Source: Neisseria sicca (GTDB lineage Bacteria > Pseudomonadota > Gammaproteobacteria > Burkholderiales > Neisseriaceae). Taken from it: 64,000 nt of DNA. A model generated the notes under the pieces. That model did not search any database. It saw only the letters and a list, made by a program, of their open reading frames with translations, and was not told where the DNA came from. The stretch lies in the NCBI RefSeq assembly GCF_003044565.1, contig NZ_POXG01000001.1:186001-250000 (forward strand), written 5' to 3'. A program made the position numbers and the translations under genes. Of this stretch, positions 28,410-39,138 are shown piece by piece; position 1 is the stretch's first letter; every line of letters starts with the position of its first letter.

Positions 28410-29090
28410 TCAAGCCCGACTAATCAAATGTTCGACCAATGCCGGCACGCCTTCCGCCGCGCGTTTCGGAATCACTTCGACATCCGCGCCCACGCTTTGC
28501 GGGTTCGGATCGACCAGATAGCGTTCCGCATCGGGCGGCGCGTAATGAATCAGCGAAGCCGCCGGATAAACCTGCATCGACGTGCCGACAATCATGACCA
28601 CATCGGCATCGCGCATTTCCTCAACCGCCGCGTCAAACATCGGCACTTGTTCGCCGAAAAACACGATATGCGGGCGCATCGGATTGCCTTGGCTGTCGCG
28701 CACATCGTCGGTCTGCTCGCCGGTAAATTCGATGATTTCGTCTTCATCGACGGTGCTACGCAGTTTGTTCAGCTCGCCATGCAGGTGCAATACTTTGCTG
28801 CTACCCGCCTTCTCGTGCAGCGCGTCCACATTCTGCGTGATGATGTGAACATCGTAATATTGCGCCAGCTTGACCAACGCCAGATGCGCGGCGTTCGGCT
28901 CGGCGGCGTTTGCCTGAAACCTGCGCTGGTTATAGAAATCGATGACGAGCTTGGGATTGCGCGCCAAGGCTTCGGGCGTGCAGACATCCGTCACCTTATG
29001 CCCTTCCCACAAACCGCCCGCATCGCGGAAAGTCAGCAACCCGCTGTCGGCGCTGATTCCCGCGCCGGTCAGGACAACGCATTTTTTCAT
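28410..29090 (-). CDS. NAD-dependent protein deacylase, Sir2 family
   Basis: 226-residue sirtuin. NAD-binding motifs GAGISADSGLLTFRD, TQNVD and the catalytic His in HLHGEL are present, and GTSMQVYPAASLI follows. The two Cys-x-x-Cys pairs that bind structural zinc in most sirtuins are absent: the region between HLHGEL and FFGEQV has no cysteine. It lies 14 bases after alaA on the same strand, so it is probably cotranscribed with that aminotransferase. Substrates cannot be told from sequence. Confidence 0.9.
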   Translation of the reverse strand: MKKCVVLTGAGISADSGLLTFRDAGGLWEGHKVTDVCTPEALARNPKLVIDFYNQRRFQANAAEPNAAHLALVKLAQYYDVHIITQNVDALHEKAGSSKVLHLHGELNKLRSTVDEDEIIEFTGEQTDDVRDSQGNPMRPHIVFFGEQVPMFDAAVEEMRDADVVMIVGTSMQVYPAASLIHYAPPDAERYLVDPNPQSVGADVEVIPKRAAEGVPALVEHLISRA

Positions 29091-29104
29091 ATCGTTGCCC
29101 TGCC

Positions 29105-30319
29105 TTATTGCCGGTAAGTCTGTAAGAAGCGCTCGAGTTTGCCCATGGCTTCTTCGATTTGGTGGGTGTACGGCAGGGTAACGATGCGGAAGTGGTCGGG
29201 TCGTATCCAGTTGAACCCGGTTCCTTGGACGAACAAGACTTTTTCGCGCACGAGTAAGTCGTAGATAAATTTCATGTCGTCATGAATGCCGTACATTTCG
29301 GTATCGATTTTGGGGAACATATACATCGCGCCCATCGGTTTGACGCAGGAAAGTCCGGGAATTTGGTTAATCATTTCCCACGCTTTATTGCGTTGCTCCA
29401 ACAGGCGGCCGCCGGGCAGGATAAATTCGTTGATGCTTTGATAGCCGCCCAAAGCGGTTTGGATGGCGTGTTGCATGGGCGTGTTGGCACACAGGCGCAT
29501 GGAGGCGAGCATATCGAGACCTTCGATATAGCCTTTGGCATGTTCTTTCGGGCCGTTGAGCACCATCCAGCCTTGGCGGAATCCGGCAACGCGGTAGGCT
29601 TTGGAGAGGCCGTTGAAGGTGATGGTCAGCAGGTCGGGCGCGAGCGCGGCGATGTGGTGGTGGACCGCGCCGTCGTAGAGGATTTTGTCGTAGATTTCGT
29701 CGGCGAAGATGATCAAACCGTGTTTGCGCGCCAATTCGGCGATTTCGAGCAGGATTTCTTTGCTGTACACCGCGCCTGTCGGGTTGTTGGGGTTGATGAC
29801 GACTATGGCTTTGGTTTTGGGCGTGATTTTGGCTTCCATATCGGCAAGGTTGGGAAACCAGTCGTTTTCTTCGTCACACAGATAATGGCGCACCGTACCG
29901 CCCGCTAAAGTGGCAGCAGCCGTCCACAGCGGATAATCGGGCGCGGGAATCAGGATTTCGTCGCCGTCGTTCAAAAGCGCCTGCATGGACATGGTAATCA
30001 GCTCGGACACACCGTTGCCGATATAAACGTCGTTGACCGAAATATCGCGCAGGCCTTTGGTTTGATAGTAATGAACGATGGCCTTGCGGGCGGAATACAG
30101 CCCTTTGGAATCGCAATAGCCCTGCGCGGTCGGCAGGTTGCGGATCACGTCCACCAAGATTTCATCGGGCGCTTCAAAGCCGAACGGCGCAGGGTTGCCG
30201 ATATTGAGCTTGAGGATTTTATGACCTTCTTCTTCGAGTTGCAGGGCTTTTTTGTGTACCGGACCGCGAATGTCGTAGCAAACATGGTCCAGCTTGGACG
30301 ATTTGGGAAATTTCTCCAT
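29105..30319 (-). CDS. alaA: alanine-synthesising aminotransferase, AlaA type
   Basis: 404-residue PLP-dependent class I aminotransferase closely resembling E. coli AlaA, which makes alanine from pyruvate and glutamate. PLP-binding region: FNGLSKAYRVAGFRQGW with the Schiff-base Lys, INPNNPTGAVYSKE, FADEIYDKILYDG; C-terminal Arg in RPDHFRIVTLPY. Full length. A palindrome ATTGTTAACAAT lies 18 bases before the ATG. The sirtuin gene follows after 14 bases. Confidence 0.93.
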   Translation of the reverse strand: MEKFPKSSKLDHVCYDIRGPVHKKALQLEEEGHKILKLNIGNPAPFGFEAPDEILVDVIRNLPTAQGYCDSKGLYSARKAIVHYYQTKGLRDISVNDVYIGNGVSELITMSMQALLNDGDEILIPAPDYPLWTAAATLAGGTVRHYLCDEENDWFPNLADMEAKITPKTKAIVVINPNNPTGAVYSKEILLEIAELARKHGLIIFADEIYDKILYDGAVHHHIAALAPDLLTITFNGLSKAYRVAGFRQGWMVLNGPKEHAKGYIEGLDMLASMRLCANTPMQHAIQTALGGYQSINEFILPGGRLLEQRNKAWEMINQIPGLSCVKPMGAMYMFPKIDTEMYGIHDDMKFIYDLLVREKVLFVQGTGFNWIRPDHFRIVTLPYTHQIEEAMGKLERFLQTYRQ

Positions 30320-30336
30320 GATGTGTGTTCCGTAAA

Positions 30337-30348
30337 ATTGTTAACAAT
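30337..30348. promoter_or_regulatory. ATTGTTAACAAT palindrome upstream of alaA
   Basis: Same perfect 12-bp palindrome as before argB. On the minus strand a TACATT (-10 like) lies 7 bases upstream of it, so it is again placed near a transcription start. Confidence 0.45.
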
Positions 30349-30440
30349 GGGGGTAAATGTACTCCGTTTACAGGCGGAAAGAAAGGGGCAAATGCGGGAT
30401 TTTTGCCCGCCGCTTCAATAATCAAGCACCGAAAACAATT

Positions 30441-30483
30441 AAGGTCGTCTGAAAACCCTTTTTCGGGATTTTCAGACGACCTT
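30441..30483. terminator. inverted-DUS terminator after glyA
   Basis: AAGGTCGTCTGAAAACCC pairs with GGGATTTTCAGACGACCTT (one bulge); positioned 3' of the minus-strand glyA. Confidence 0.7.
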
Positions 30484-30517
30484 TCCGTGTTACAAGATAC
30501 TTAAACGGGCAAGCCGG

Positions 30518-31768
<1,251 letters not shown>

Positions 31769-31857
31769 CTTCTCGACTCCTTTGTCGGTTGGGAAACGGG
31801 GATTCATAAGCATTGAACAATGTACCAAATCGGGTCGGATTGTCAACGATTTTATCT

Positions 31858-31898
31858 TTCAGACAACCCCTTTGCGGCTGGAGGGGTCGTCTGAAAAG
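31858..31898. terminator. imperfect inverted-DUS hairpin
   Basis: TTTCAGACAACCCCTTTG and a matching GGGGTCGTCTGAAA arm. It lies directly 3' of the minus-strand gene at 31900 and upstream of glyA. Confidence 0.5.
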
Positions 31899-31899
31899 T

Positions 31900-32277
31900 T
31901 TATTTGAACAGATTGTCCTGTTTTAAATGAAAGTCGATTTTTTCGAGCAGGGCTTCGAGGTCGGTCTCGGCTTGGGCGGCGGCAAGGTTTTTGCCCAACT
32001 CTTCCAAAGCCAGCGCGTCCAGCCTGCGGCGTTCGAGTTTGCGCGCTTCTTCGTTGAAGATTTTGATGTTGTCGGGCAGGACGAGTGGCGGCACGCTGCC
32101 GTCGGTTGTATAAAACGCTTCGTCCGAAAACACAAACCCCTCCGGCAATGCAGGCGCATTGTCGTAGTCGGCATCGTTGACCGGCATCCACTCGGAATGC
32201 TGTTCCAACAGGACGAATTGCCCGTTCATGCCGTAAATATGGGCAAAACGGGACAGCTTGGGGCGTTTGGTGTTCAT
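31900..32277 (-). CDS. conserved hypothetical protein
   Basis: 125-residue soluble protein: N-terminal part with RFAHIYGMNGQFVLLEQHSEW, then a helical Ala/Glu-rich C-terminus from about residue 75 (NEEARKLERRRLDALALEEL...DLEALLEKIDFHLK) likely to form a coiled coil. No signal peptide, no cysteines. Family not recognised. It lies upstream of glyA on the same strand with a DUS hairpin between. Confidence 0.65.
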   Translation of the reverse strand: MNTKRPKLSRFAHIYGMNGQFVLLEQHSEWMPVNDADYDNAPALPEGFVFSDEAFYTTDGSVPPLVLPDNIKIFNEEARKLERRRLDALALEELGKNLAAAQAETDLEALLEKIDFHLKQDNLFK

Positions 32278-32414
32278 GCAAAGATTGTATGCCGATGATG
32301 CGGGAGCGTCTAGGGGCGGAATTTTGTGTCAGCACAGTAGGAAGGTCGTCTGAAAGTAGTATAATTACAGATTCGATAAAATTTTGAAGAAAAATATAAA
32401 AAGGGAAAAACCCA

Positions 32415-33572
32415 ATGTCAGCAAACACAAACAAACAATGGCTAAGCGTCATCGCCCTGGCAGTCGGCGCATTCATTTTCAACACCACCGAATATATTCC
32501 GATTGCCTTATTGAGCGACATCGGCGCGACCTTCAATATGCCGCCGACCGAAGTCGGCATCATGATTACCGTGTATGCGTGGATTGTCGCGCTGCTGTCG
32601 CTGCCGCTGATGCTGGCAACGAAAAACATCGAACGCCGAAAGCTGCTGCTCATCCTCTTTGCGTTCTTCACCCTCAGCCACATCGTTTCCTATTTCGCCC
32701 GAAGTTTCGAAATCCTGCTCGTCAGCCGCATCGGCATCGCCCTGACACACGCCGTGTTTTGGTCGATTACCGCCTCGCTGGCAGTGCGCGTTGCGCCGCA
32801 GGGCAAAGGCAATCAGGCTTTGGGGCTGCTCAGTACGGGTACGGTCATGGCGATGGTGGCGGGCATTCCGCTTGGGCGCGTTATCGGGCAACACTCAAGC
32901 TGGCAGTTCAGCTTTTTGCTTATCGGACTGTGCGCGGCGGCGGTCATGGGCATATTGGCGAAAAACCTGCCGCCGCTGCCCAGCGTAAACACAGGTTCGC
33001 TCAAAAGCCTGCCCGGATTGCTCAAGCGCAAAAACCTCATGCTGCTCTACGCGCTGACCGTCCTCCTGATTACCGCCCACTTTACGGCATACAGCTATAT
33101 CGAACCCTTCGTCCTGCAAGCCGGCGGCTTCGCGCCCGAACAAGTGACCATCGTCTTGAGCCTGTACGGACTGGCGGGATTTGCCGCGTCGTATTTGTTC
33201 GGCAAATGGTTTGCCAAACACCAGCGCGCATTCCTGCTGACTTCGGTATCCGTCATTCTGGTTTCGACGCTCTGCCTGCTGCCCCTTGCCGCTTACCCGA
33301 TAGCCGTTTACGCGCTGGTGTTTGTCTGGGGTATCGCCATCGTCGTCTTGAGCCTCGGCATGGTATCCAAAGTATTGGACTTTGCCTCGGATGCGACGGA
33401 TGTAGCCAACTCGATTTACTCCGGCCTCTACAACGTCGGCATCGGCGGCGGCGCGCTTTTGGGACATTACGTTACCGTGTGGGCAGGCATTTCCAACATC
33501 GGCTTTGCCGCCGCAATCTTAGCAGCGGCAGGATTGGTCGTGTGTCGGATGTTGGTCGGCATGCAAAAATAA
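32415..33572 (+). CDS. sotB: MFS sugar/drug efflux transporter, SotB type
   Basis: 385-residue 12-TM major facilitator similar to E. coli SotB (YdeA), an exporter of sugars such as arabinose and IPTG. The first segments VIALAVGAFIFNTTEYIPIALLSDIG and VGIMITVYAWIVALLSLPLM are typical of this subgroup, as is SIYSGLYNVGIGGGALLG in TM11. The substrate in this organism is unknown. A TATAAT lies about 55 bases before the start, and AAAAGGGAAAAACCC precedes the ATG. Confidence 0.87.
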   Translation: MSANTNKQWLSVIALAVGAFIFNTTEYIPIALLSDIGATFNMPPTEVGIMITVYAWIVALLSLPLMLATKNIERRKLLLILFAFFTLSHIVSYFARSFEILLVSRIGIALTHAVFWSITASLAVRVAPQGKGNQALGLLSTGTVMAMVAGIPLGRVIGQHSSWQFSFLLIGLCAAAVMGILAKNLPPLPSVNTGSLKSLPGLLKRKNLMLLYALTVLLITAHFTAYSYIEPFVLQAGGFAPEQVTIVLSLYGLAGFAASYLFGKWFAKHQRAFLLTSVSVILVSTLCLLPLAAYPIAVYALVFVWGIAIVVLSLGMVSKVLDFASDATDVANSIYSGLYNVGIGGGALLGHYVTVWAGISNIGFAAAILAAAGLVVCRMLVGMQK

Positions 33573-33582
33573 GAATGTTGTA

Positions 33583-33627
33583 AAAAAGGTCGTCTGAAAT
33601 CGATAGCAGCGTTTCAGACGACCTTTA
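33583..33627. terminator. inverted-DUS terminator
   Basis: AAAAAAGGTCGTCTGAAA and TTTCAGACGACCTTTACTTTTG, 3' of sotB. Confidence 0.7.
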
Positions 33628-33747
33628 CTTTTGTTGCAGCCCGTCAGTTCGTTGTTTAATTGGGTTAAATTGGCATACATTCGCCGAAATTTTGTTACAC
33701 TCTAAGTTCTTTACACTTCACACTCACACATCACACAAGGAGGCTTT

Positions 33748-34167
33748 ATGGCATTAATGGACAGTTTGTTGAACGTGGCAGCGCAAGCTTTGGGCGGCAA
33801 AGACGAAAACGGACAAAACTCGTTGACCGAAATGGCGATGAATTTGGTACAACAACAAGGCGGTGTGGGCAATCTGATTAATCAATTGCAACAAGGCGGG
33901 CTGGGCGACGTATTGAACAGCTGGGTTTCCAACCAACAAAGCAATCTGCCTGTATCCGGCAACGATTTGCAAAATGCTTTGGGCAGCGATGCCATCAGCC
34001 AAGTGGCGCAAAAGTTCGGTCTCGACAGCCAGCAAGCCGGCGATATGTTGGCGCAGATTCTGCCCAATCTGGTGGATAAAGCCACGCCGAACGGTTCTGC
34101 GCAGGATGCGGACGGATTCGGTTTGGACGATATTGCTTCGGCGATATTGAAAAACTTCACCAAATAA
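33748..34167 (+). CDS. YidB-family protein (DUF937)
   Basis: 139-residue Gln-rich soluble protein of the YidB family: MALMDSLLNVAAQALGGKD, LVQQQGGVGNLINQLQQGGLGDVLNSWV, then ISQVAQKFGLDSQQAGDMLAQILPNLVDKATPNG, which is the diagnostic C-terminal repeat. Function of the family is unknown. AAGGAGGCTTT precedes the ATG, a perfect ribosome site, suggesting strong expression. Confidence 0.88.
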   Translation: MALMDSLLNVAAQALGGKDENGQNSLTEMAMNLVQQQGGVGNLINQLQQGGLGDVLNSWVSNQQSNLPVSGNDLQNALGSDAISQVAQKFGLDSQQAGDMLAQILPNLVDKATPNGSAQDADGFGLDDIASAILKNFTK

Positions 34168-34180
34168 GCAGTAGGAAAGA

Positions 34181-34287
34181 TATAGTGGATTAACTTTAAA
34201 CCAGTACGGCGTTGCCTCGCCTTGCCGTACTATCTGTACTGTCTACGGCTTCGTCGCCTTGTCCTGATTTAAATCTAATCCACTATA
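34181..34287. repeat. Correia element (short, 107 bp form)
   Basis: TATAGTGGATTAAC to CTAATCCACTATA; immediately adjacent to an inverted-DUS terminator. Confidence 0.95.
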
Positions 34288-34327
34288 CAAAAGGTCGTCT
34301 GAAAAACGTTTTCAGACGACCTTTTCT
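34288..34327. terminator. inverted-DUS terminator
   Basis: AAAAGGTCGTCTGAAAA and TTTTCAGACGACCTTTT with a 3-base loop; serves both the YidB gene (+) and the DedA gene (-). Confidence 0.75.
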
Positions 34328-34344
34328 TATGGTTCAAATAATTT

Positions 34345-34983
34345 TTATTTCTTCGCCGCCCTTCTCGCGCGGATGACTTCGACCACGCCCGGCAGGATGG
34401 AAATCACGATAATCGCGACCATCACCAAAGCCAAATTGTTTTTTACCACCGGAATATTGGCGAAGAAATAGCCGGCATAGGAAAACGACAGAACCCACAA
34501 TACCGCGCCGATAATGTTGTAGCGGATGAAAGTGCCGTAGTGCATGCTGCCCATGCCCGCGACAAACGGGGCAAACGTGCGCACAATCGGGACGAAGCGG
34601 GCGATGATGATGGTTTTGCCGCCGTGTTTTTCGTAGAACGCGTGGGTTTTCTCCAGATACGACTGGCGGAAGATTTTGGAATCGGGGTTGGCAAAGAGTT
34701 TGCGCCCGAAAAACTTGCCGATCATGAAGTTGGCGGCATCGCCCAAAATCGCGGCGGCCAAAAGCAGCGCGACCATGACATGAATATTCATACTGCCGAC
34801 CGCGGCAATCCCGCCCGCGGCAAACAGCAGCGAATCGCCCGGTAGAAACGGCGTAACCACCAAGCCGGTTTCGCAGAAAATAATCAAAAACAACACCGCG
34901 TAAATCCATACGCCGTATTGCGTGGAAATCTCGACTAAATTCTGGTCGATGTGGAGGATAAAATCAATAAGGGTCGAAATCAC
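34345..34983 (-). CDS. DedA-family membrane protein
   Basis: 212-residue inner-membrane protein of the DedA family; several members are lipid scramblases or flippases for undecaprenyl phosphate or phosphatidylethanolamine. Motifs: [23 protein letters not shown] with the conserved Glu and FLPGD, and [20 protein letters not shown] with the essential arginines. About five membrane segments. Which lipid it moves cannot be told. Confidence 0.93.
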   Translation of the reverse strand: MISTLIDFILHIDQNLVEISTQYGVWIYAVLFLIIFCETGLVVTPFLPGDSLLFAAGGIAAVGSMNIHVMVALLLAAAILGDAANFMIGKFFGRKLFANPDSKIFRQSYLEKTHAFYEKHGGKTIIIARFVPIVRTFAPFVAGMGSMHYGTFIRYNIIGAVLWVLSFSYAGYFFANIPVVKNNLALVMVAIIVISILPGVVEVIRARRAAKK

Positions 34984-35161
34984 GAGATTTTCCTGAAATA
35001 AAAAAGACAGAGGTCGTCTGAAAACAGACGCGTTGCCAAATGTCTGCCATTGTATATGAAACCCATGCCGCGCGCCCCTTTTTCAGACGACCCTGTGCCT
35101 TGATGCGCCCTGACAAAACAACGTACAATAAACCCGATTCCAACCCATCCGGTATGCCTTT

Positions 35162-35830
35162 GTGAACCAGCTTATTTTCGACTTCGCCGAACGCGGCTAT
35201 CCCGGTTTCGACAAATTCCTCGGAACGGAAAATGCCGAACTGGTCTATGTGTTACAGCATAAACACGACCCGTTTATCTATGTCTGGGGCGAAGAAGGCG
35301 CGGGCAAAAGCCACCTGCTGCGCGCGTGGGTCGCCCAAGCGCTCGACGCAGGGAAAAAAGCCGTCTATATCGACGCCGCCGCCACGCCGCTGACCGAAGC
35401 CGCCTTTGAAGCCGAATATCTCGCCATCGACCAAATCGAAAAACTGGGCAACGAAGAACAATCCCTCTTGTTTGCCGTATTCAACCGCTTCCGCAACAGC
35501 GGCAAAGGCTTTCTGCTGTTAAGTTCCGAACACACGCCCCAACAGCTCGTCATCCGCGAAGACTTGCGCACCCGCATGGCGTACTGCCTCGTTTACGAAG
35601 TCAAACCCCTGACCGACCAAGAAAAAATCGACGCGCTCGTCAGCATGGCGGCAGCGCGCCAAGTCACCATAGATCCCGAAATCTTCGAATACCTGCTCAA
35701 CCACTGGCAGCGCGACATGGACAGCCTGATGCAGATGCTCGACACGCTGGACAACTACGCCGTTACCATGGGCAAACGCATCACCCTGCCGCTTCTGCGC
35801 CAGCTTTTGAAACAACAGGAAACCCAATGA
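35162..35830 (+). CDS. hda: DnaA-related regulatory protein Hda
   Basis: 222-residue AAA+ protein homologous to the ATPase part of DnaA. With the DNA clamp it stimulates ATP hydrolysis by DnaA after initiation. The N-terminal clamp-binding motif appears as MNQLIFDFAE (QLxFDF-like). Walker A is GEEGAGKSHLLRA and the Walker B position is YLAIDQIEKL. The start codon is GTG at 35162. It overlaps the next gene by 4 bases (ATGA), so translation is coupled. Length is usual for Hda (about 220-235). Confidence 0.9.
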   Translation: MNQLIFDFAERGYPGFDKFLGTENAELVYVLQHKHDPFIYVWGEEGAGKSHLLRAWVAQALDAGKKAVYIDAAATPLTEAAFEAEYLAIDQIEKLGNEEQSLLFAVFNRFRNSGKGFLLLSSEHTPQQLVIREDLRTRMAYCLVYEVKPLTDQEKIDALVSMAAARQVTIDPEIFEYLLNHWQRDMDSLMQMLDTLDNYAVTMGKRITLPLLRQLLKQQETQ

Positions 35831-36495
35831 AAAACCTCGCCATCTTCGACCTCGACAACACCCTCATCAACACCGATTCCGACCACTCATGGCCGCAATA
35901 TCTCATCAAAAAAGGGCTGGTTGACGCTGCCGAAACCGAAGCGCAAAACGAAAAATTCTACCGCGACTACCAAAACGGCTGCCTCGACATCGACGCCTTC
36001 CTTAAATTCCACCTCGCCCCGCTCGCCCGTTACAGCAAAGAAGAGCTGGCGGAATTTCACCGCGAATTTATGGCGGAATTCATCACGCCCCACATCTCGC
36101 CCATGCAGCGTATGCTGGTGCAGAGCCACCAAATGGCGGGCGACGAAACCCTCGTGATTTCCTCGACCAACGAGTTCATCATCACCCCCATCTGCCACCT
36201 TTTCGGCATCACCAACATCATCGGCACCCAACTCGAAACCGGCGCCGACGGCCGCTACACCGGCAACTACATCGGCACGCCCAGCCTCAAAGAAGGCAAA
36301 ATCACCCGCCTGAACCAATGGCTTGCCGAACGCGGCGAAACGCTCGAAAGCTATGGCAAAACCTATTTTTACAGCGACTCCAAAAATGACCTGCCGCTGC
36401 TGCGCCTCGTCAACGAACCCGTCGCCGTCAACCCCGATGCCGAACTGGAGCAAGAAGCCAAAGCAAAAGGTTGGCCGATATTGAACTTCAAATAA
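35827..36495 (+). CDS. HAD-IB family phosphatase (SerB-like)
   Basis: 222-residue haloacid dehalogenase hydrolase of subfamily IB. Motif I is IFDLDNTLINTDSD (nucleophile Asp and acid/base Asp), motif II VISSTNEF, the motif III Lys is in SLKEGKITRL, and motif IV YFYSDSKNDLPLL. Relatives include phosphoserine phosphatase-like and histidinol-phosphate phosphatase enzymes. The true substrate is unknown. It is translationally coupled to hda by the 4-base overlap. Confidence 0.9.
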   Translation: MKNLAIFDLDNTLINTDSDHSWPQYLIKKGLVDAAETEAQNEKFYRDYQNGCLDIDAFLKFHLAPLARYSKEELAEFHREFMAEFITPHISPMQRMLVQSHQMAGDETLVISSTNEFIITPICHLFGITNIIGTQLETGADGRYTGNYIGTPSLKEGKITRLNQWLAERGETLESYGKTYFYSDSKNDLPLLRLVNEPVAVNPDAELEQEAKAKGWPILNFK

Positions 36496-36531
36496 GCAAC
36501 ACCGCATCCGCCGCCAAACGGGCGCAATATC

Positions 36532-36687
36532 GTAGCGTGGGCTTCGCCCACGAAAACAAAGGTCGTCTGAAAATAAGCGCACCCCCGTAGCGTGGGCTTC
36601 GCCCGCGAAAACAAAGGTCGTCTGAAAATAGCACAACACCGTAGCGTGGGCTTAGCCCACGGAAAACAAAAGGTCGTCTGAAAATAA
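36532..36687 (+). repeat. three tandem hairpin-plus-DUS units (~55 bp each)
   Basis: Units begin at 36532, 36587 and 36641. Each has GTAGCGTGGGCTTCGCCCACG (a 7-bp stem, triloop) or a variant, then GAAAACAAAGGTCGTCTGAAAATA. In unit 2 the arm is CGCG instead of CACG, keeping a T-G pair; in unit 3 the loop is TTA. The array fills the gap between the HAD gene and the TonB-like gene. Confidence 0.9.
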
Positions 36688-36738
36688 ATAAAAACACCCC
36701 CCTAAACACTCCACAAATCTACAAATAAGGAAAACAAT

Positions 36739-37038
36739 ATGTCCATCCGCGCCATCATCCCCGCCCTGCTGCTTGCCTTCACCCTACCCGCAACCGCGCA
36801 AACCGTCAACCCGGCAGAATACGCCCCCGCATCCCAAAATCCCGCACAACCCATCAAACCCGTCAAACTATCCATCTTGGTTTCCCCCGAAGGCAAAGCC
36901 GTAGAAGTCAGCATCCTCGAATCCAGCGGTTATGAAGGACTCGACGAAACAGCCGTCGCAACCGCCAAAAAAGACAAATACAAAGCCGCCGGATACTGGG
37001 TGAAATATAAAGGAACCATCGAGTTTAAAAACCAATAG
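36739..37038 (+). CDS. small periplasmic TonB C-terminal-domain protein
   Basis: 99-residue protein with a signal peptide (MSIRAIIPALLLAFTLPATAQ, cleavage after TAQ) followed by a TonB-like C-terminal domain: LSILVSPEGKAVEVSILESSGYEGLDETAVATAKKDKYKAAGYW. It lacks the membrane anchor and Pro-rich spacer of true TonB, so it is not an energy transducer by itself. Role unknown. AAGGAAAACAAT precedes the ATG. cutA follows after 10 bases, so the two may be cotranscribed. Confidence 0.82.
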   Translation: MSIRAIIPALLLAFTLPATAQTVNPAEYAPASQNPAQPIKPVKLSILVSPEGKAVEVSILESSGYEGLDETAVATAKKDKYKAAGYWVKYKGTIEFKNQ

Positions 37039-37048
37039 GTCGTCTGAA

Positions 37049-37369
37049 ATGTCCGCGTTCAAACCCGTCATCGTTACCACCACCGTCCCGACCCGCGAAG
37101 AAGCCGAAAAAATCGGCAACCTGCTTTTAGAAAAGCAACTTGCCGCCTGCGTGCAATACGAAGCCATCACCAGCCAATACCTTTGGAACGGCGAAATCTG
37201 CTGCGACGACGAAATCCGCATCACCATCAAAACCTCGCGCCACTGCTACCGCGAAATCCAAAAAAACATCATCGCCAACCACAGCTACGACTGCCCGCAA
37301 ATCCTGATGCAAAACGTATCGCGCGGATACGCCCCCTATTTGCGCTGGCTGAAGCAGAGTTTAGGTTGA
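37049..37369 (+). CDS. cutA: divalent-cation tolerance protein CutA
   Basis: 106-residue trimeric cytosolic protein, usual length. Signatures: TTVPTREEAEKIGNLLLEKQLAACVQYE, SQYLWNGEI, and IKTSRHCYREIQKNI, then the ending YDCPQILMQNVSRGYAPYLRWL. Linked genetically to copper tolerance in E. coli; biochemical role unclear. Starts with ATG immediately after a DUS, so there is no classical ribosome site and it may depend on the preceding TonB-like gene. Confidence 0.93.
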   Translation: MSAFKPVIVTTTVPTREEAEKIGNLLLEKQLAACVQYEAITSQYLWNGEICCDDEIRITIKTSRHCYREIQKNIIANHSYDCPQILMQNVSRGYAPYLRWLKQSLG

Positions 37370-37465
37370 TAAAACAGCCCCGCGCCGTCTGAAAAACGCT
37401 CAAGCATCATTATGAATTTACAGGGAAGTCCACTATAATGACGGCTTTTGATTTTCAGACGACCT

Positions 37466-37572
37466 TATAGTGGATTAACTTTAAACCAGTACGGCGTTGC
37501 CTCGCCTTGCCGTACTATCTGTACTGCCTGCGGCTTCGTCGCCTTGTCCTGATTTAAATTTAATCCACTATA
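37466..37572. repeat. Correia element (short, 107 bp form)
   Basis: TATAGTGGATTAAC to TTAATCCACTATA, directly after a DUS (TTTTCAGACGACCT at 37452-37465). A separate CCACTATAATG word lies at 37430-37440, possibly a relic of another element's end. Confidence 0.95.
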
Positions 37573-37608
37573 CGTCTGCATCCGCAATCCCAAACCAAAA
37601 GGAAACCC

Positions 37609-37992
37609 ATGTTCCGCACCATGCTCGGCGGCAAGATACACCGCGCCACCGTTACCGAAGCCGACCTCAACTACGTCGGCAGCATCACCGTAGACCAAGA
37701 CCTGCTCGACGCCGCAGGCATCCTCGTCAACGAAAAAGTCGCCATCGTCAATAACAACAACGGCGAACGCTTCGAAACCTACACCATCCCCGGCGAACGC
37801 GGCAGCGGCGTCGTCTGCCTCAACGGTGCCGCCGCACGGCTCGTCCAAAAAGGCGACATCGTCATCATCATGTCCTACGTCATGCTGTCCGAACCCGAAA
37901 TCGCCGCGCACGAACCCAAAGTCGTCCTTGTGGACGAACACAACAAAATCCGCGACATCCTCTCCTACGAGCCGCCGCACACCGTCCTATAA
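37609..37992 (+). CDS. panD: aspartate 1-decarboxylase proenzyme
   Basis: 127-residue PanD, which makes beta-alanine for pantothenate and CoA. It is a pyruvoyl enzyme: self-cleavage between Gly24 and Ser25 in [17 protein letters not shown]. Other marks are [12 protein letters not shown] and [17 protein letters not shown]. Length is normal. It has its own ribosome site (AAAGGAAACCC). Confidence 0.97.
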   Translation: MFRTMLGGKIHRATVTEADLNYVGSITVDQDLLDAAGILVNEKVAIVNNNNGERFETYTIPGERGSGVVCLNGAAARLVQKGDIVIIMSYVMLSEPEIAAHEPKVVLVDEHNKIRDILSYEPPHTVL

Positions 37993-37996
37993 AACA

Positions 37997-38922
<926 letters not shown>

Positions 38923-39138
38923 CGCGGCATGGCAAACGAAAGGTCGTCTGAAAATTGAATCGTCGGTTTACCTTGTGTAAACTGACGGTCAGGCAATTTG
39001 GTATTTCAATCGATTTTTCGATATAAAATAGTCAATATGCAAACCATCAACATTGTGGGCAAACGCGAAAACCCCAAAAAACGGATTCGCCGCCTGCGCC
39101 CGATTCTTCAACTGCTCATTACATATAAGGAAAACAAT

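Noticed and set aside
28275..29117. 280-residue + strand frame over the sirtuin gene
   Set aside because: Antisense shadow of the sirtuin; it begins inside a Correia element.
36532..36687. Tandem repeats considered as a CRISPR array
   Set aside because: Units are continuous with no unique spacers, and each contains a DUS; no cas genes nearby.
38998..39138. N-terminal extension of the secreted gene at 39139
   Set aside because: It would bury a clear signal peptide and skip a good ribosome site.
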